DNA of 64,000 bases from NCBI RefSeq assembly GCF_033546935.1, contig NZ_CP137854.1, positions 4,898,001-4,962,000 on the forward strand. Reading direction: 5' to 3'. Below the pieces are notes generated by a model. That model had not been told where the DNA came from, did not search any database, and worked only from the letters and a program-made list of their open reading frames with translations. Of the stretch, positions 62,709 through 64,000 are shown piece after piece (positions within the stretch are counted from its first letter, which is position 1; every line of letters starts with the position of its first letter). This DNA comes from Xylophilus sp. GOD-11R. Its GTDB lineage: Bacteria > Pseudomonadota > Gammaproteobacteria > Burkholderiales > Burkholderiaceae_C. A program made the position numbers and the translations under genes.

Positions 62709-64000
62709 CAATCCCCCGTCTTCAAAGTTGGGCCTGTCCGCCGCGTCATGCGGGGAATGCGCAGCATGCGCCAGGCGTTGATAAAAAAGATGCCGAAACC
62801 GCGTGCGCCGATGCGCAGCACGCCACCCAGCGCCTTGAGCGGCGTGTCACGCTCGCCCCGGCCCCAGTTCTGTGCCCAGAGATCGGCGCGCGCGAAAGTC
62901 ATCTGCGCCAGCGCGACCTGCTGGATGGTGGTGAGTTCCTCGAAGTGCACGCCGAGCTTGTTGCCCCGGCGGAACACCACCTCGGCCGGGAACGAGGCTT
63001 CGTCCTGGTCGCGGTAGATGGACACGTAGAGCCGCTCGCCCAGGGGGATGTCGAGCTCGGAGGTGAGCGCCAGGCCCAGGCCGGTCTGCGAGAAGTCTTC
63101 CGTGCGGCAGGCTATGACGCGGCCGTCGGCCAGCGAGATGGACGCCCGCAGCGAGGCGATCACCCGCGGCGTCTTGCGCACCTGGCGGCTCTCGGAGGCC
63201 ACCGCGATGGCCGCGCTGAGCATGATGATGTTGTAGGTGGTCCAGATCAGGTTGATCGCCAGCGTGGTGTATTGCTCGCGGGCGAAATCGCCGACGACCA
63301 CCCGCCACACGCCCAGCCCGATGCCGATCAGGCTCAGCAACACGAGGATCACGTAGGGCCGGGCGATGTTCCAGTCGAAGTAGGAACGGTCGACGATGCC
63401 GCCCTTGGCGGTGACGTTGAACTTGCCCAGGCGCGGGTTGATGAAGGCGGTGATGGTCGGCCGCAGGATGTACCAGGCCAGCACCGACTCGTAGACCTCG
63501 TTCCAGAACGAATGCCGGAAGCGGCCCTGCATGCGCGAGTTGGTGATGCCGGCGTGCAGCAGGTGGGGCAGGGCGAAGGCGGCGATCATCAGCGCGGTGG
63601 CCTGGAACACCTGCGCACCGAAGAACAGGTAGGCCAGCGGCGCGGTCATGAAGATCAGCCGCGGCGCGCCGTAGAAGAAGTGCAGCATCGCGTTGAGGTA
63701 GCACAGGCGCTGGCCGAGCTTCAGGCCGCGCCCGAGCAGCGGGTTGTCGATGCGGCAGATCTGCGCCATGCCGCGCGCCCAGCGGATGCGCTGGCCGACG
63801 TGGCCGGCGAGCGATTCGGTGGCCAGGCCCGCGGCCTGCGGAATCGCCAGGTAGGCAGTGTTCCAGCCGAGGCGGTTGAGCTTGAGCGCCGTGTGCGCGT
63901 CCTCGGTCACGGTCTCCACCGCCATGCCGCCGATGGCCATCAGCGGTTCACGACGGATCAGCGCGCAGGAGCCGCAGAAGAAGGTGGCGTTCCAGAGGTC
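62708..64000 (-). CDS. bcsA: Cellulose synthase catalytic subunit BcsA, C-terminal part (cut by window edge)
   Basis: 431 codons of BcsA are visible; the N-terminus lies beyond 64000. The first readable part is NATFFCGSCALIRREPL, followed by the TED of the catalytic site (VTEDAHTAL) and the processive glycosyltransferase signature QRIRWARGMAQ. Several membrane helices come next, then the PilZ domain starting RVIASLRASISLADGRVIACRTEDFSQTG in blocks, which binds c-di-GMP and relieves autoinhibition. The first Arg-rich part of the PilZ motif reads RQVRKTPRV. It is the first visible gene of the operon and overlaps bcsB by one base. Confidence 0.96.
   Translation of the reverse strand, partial: DLWNATFFCGSCALIRREPLMAIGGMAVETVTEDAHTALKLNRLGWNTAYLAIPQAAGLATESLAGHVGQRIRWARGMAQICRIDNPLLGRGLKLGQRLCYLNAMLHFFYGAPRLIFMTAPLAYLFFGAQVFQATALMIAAFALPHLLHAGITNSRMQGRFRHSFWNEVYESVLAWYILRPTITAFINPRLGKFNVTAKGGIVDRSYFDWNIARPYVILVLLSLIGIGLGVWRVVVGDFAREQYTTLAINLIWTTYNIIMLSAAIAVASESRQVRKTPRVIASLRASISLADGRVIACRTEDFSQTGLGLALTSELDIPLGERLYVSIYRDQDEASFPAEVVFRRGNKLGVHFEELTTIQQVALAQMTFARADLWAQNWGRGERDTPLKALGGVLRIGARGFGIFFINAWRMLRIPRMTRRTGPTLKTGD

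Noticed and set aside
56826..63017. Open frame of about 2060 codons on the plus strand across the cellulose operon
   Set aside because: It is a shadow of bcsZ, the barrel gene and bcsB. It is low in complexity and has no domain, and the minus-strand genes have intact catalytic motifs.

Overview
The window is high-GC DNA densely packed with genes, many joined by 4-bp ATGA overlaps. It looks like the chromosome of a betaproteobacterium of the order Burkholderiales, most likely family Comamonadaceae. The grounds are a Bug-type (TctC) binding protein beside a TctD/TctE-like two-component pair, a Gram-negative trimeric-type porin, minCDE, recA-recX, the DUF1800/DUF1501 pair and a full copRS/copABC locus. 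The assignment is by family content only; there is no rRNA to test it. The left edge cuts an OsmC-type peroxiredoxin and the right edge cuts cellulose synthase BcsA. No tRNA, rRNA, CRISPR array, integrase or transposase was found.

Layout. 1-2128: an OsmC fragment, then an AT-richer patch with two overlapping unknown genes. 2129-6458: housekeeping genes (a PD-(D/E)XK-like protein, a RibD-type deaminase, a membrane protein, DUF2889, recX, recA with a LexA box). 6596-9623: a TetR gene divergent from a MetX-like hydrolase, a desaturase and a cupin. 9636-17632: copABC divergent from copRS, a MarR regulator, a diguanylate cyclase and a periplasmic binding protein. 17706-22078: a TctDE-like pair, a LysR regulator and a Bug protein. 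22102-25409: N-formylglutamate amidohydrolase and an aldehyde dehydrogenase converge on an 0.8-kb inverted repeat that ends in a hexanucleotide array. 25563-30917: a 1784-residue kinase/ATPase/GAF/PAS/GGDEF protein. 31000-32877: minCDE. 32914-49303: mostly core genes (DUF1501/DUF1800, pyrF, rimI-tsaB, dacB, Sua5, purEK, a thioredoxin, an old yellow enzyme, an EamA exporter, a porin).

49403-64000, minus strand: an acetylated-cellulose (bcs/wss-type) operon reading bcsA, bcsB, a BcsC-barrel protein, bcsZ, a BcsC-TPR protein, an SGNH protein, an AlgF-like protein, an unknown AT-rich gene, a membrane-bound O-acyltransferase and an AlgX/J-like acetyltransferase. Its striking feature is that BcsC is encoded in two pieces in reversed order, on either side of bcsZ. 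The two pieces share a homologous segment of about 80 residues, which suggests duplication followed by reciprocal loss rather than a simple break.

How it may work together (inference): two GGDEF proteins, one tied by gene overlaps to the copper-responsive genes and one to a Ser/Thr-kinase-like sensor, could supply c-di-GMP to the PilZ domain of BcsA and so control cellulose. Polymer would pass through the split BcsC and be trimmed by BcsZ, with acetyl groups added by the Wss-type proteins. Other points of interest are a CopC that has lost its Cu(II)-ligand histidines, a GDSL-like lipoprotein without its nucleophile, and a dimeric intergenic repeat found in the tctDE-like and the cellulose operons.
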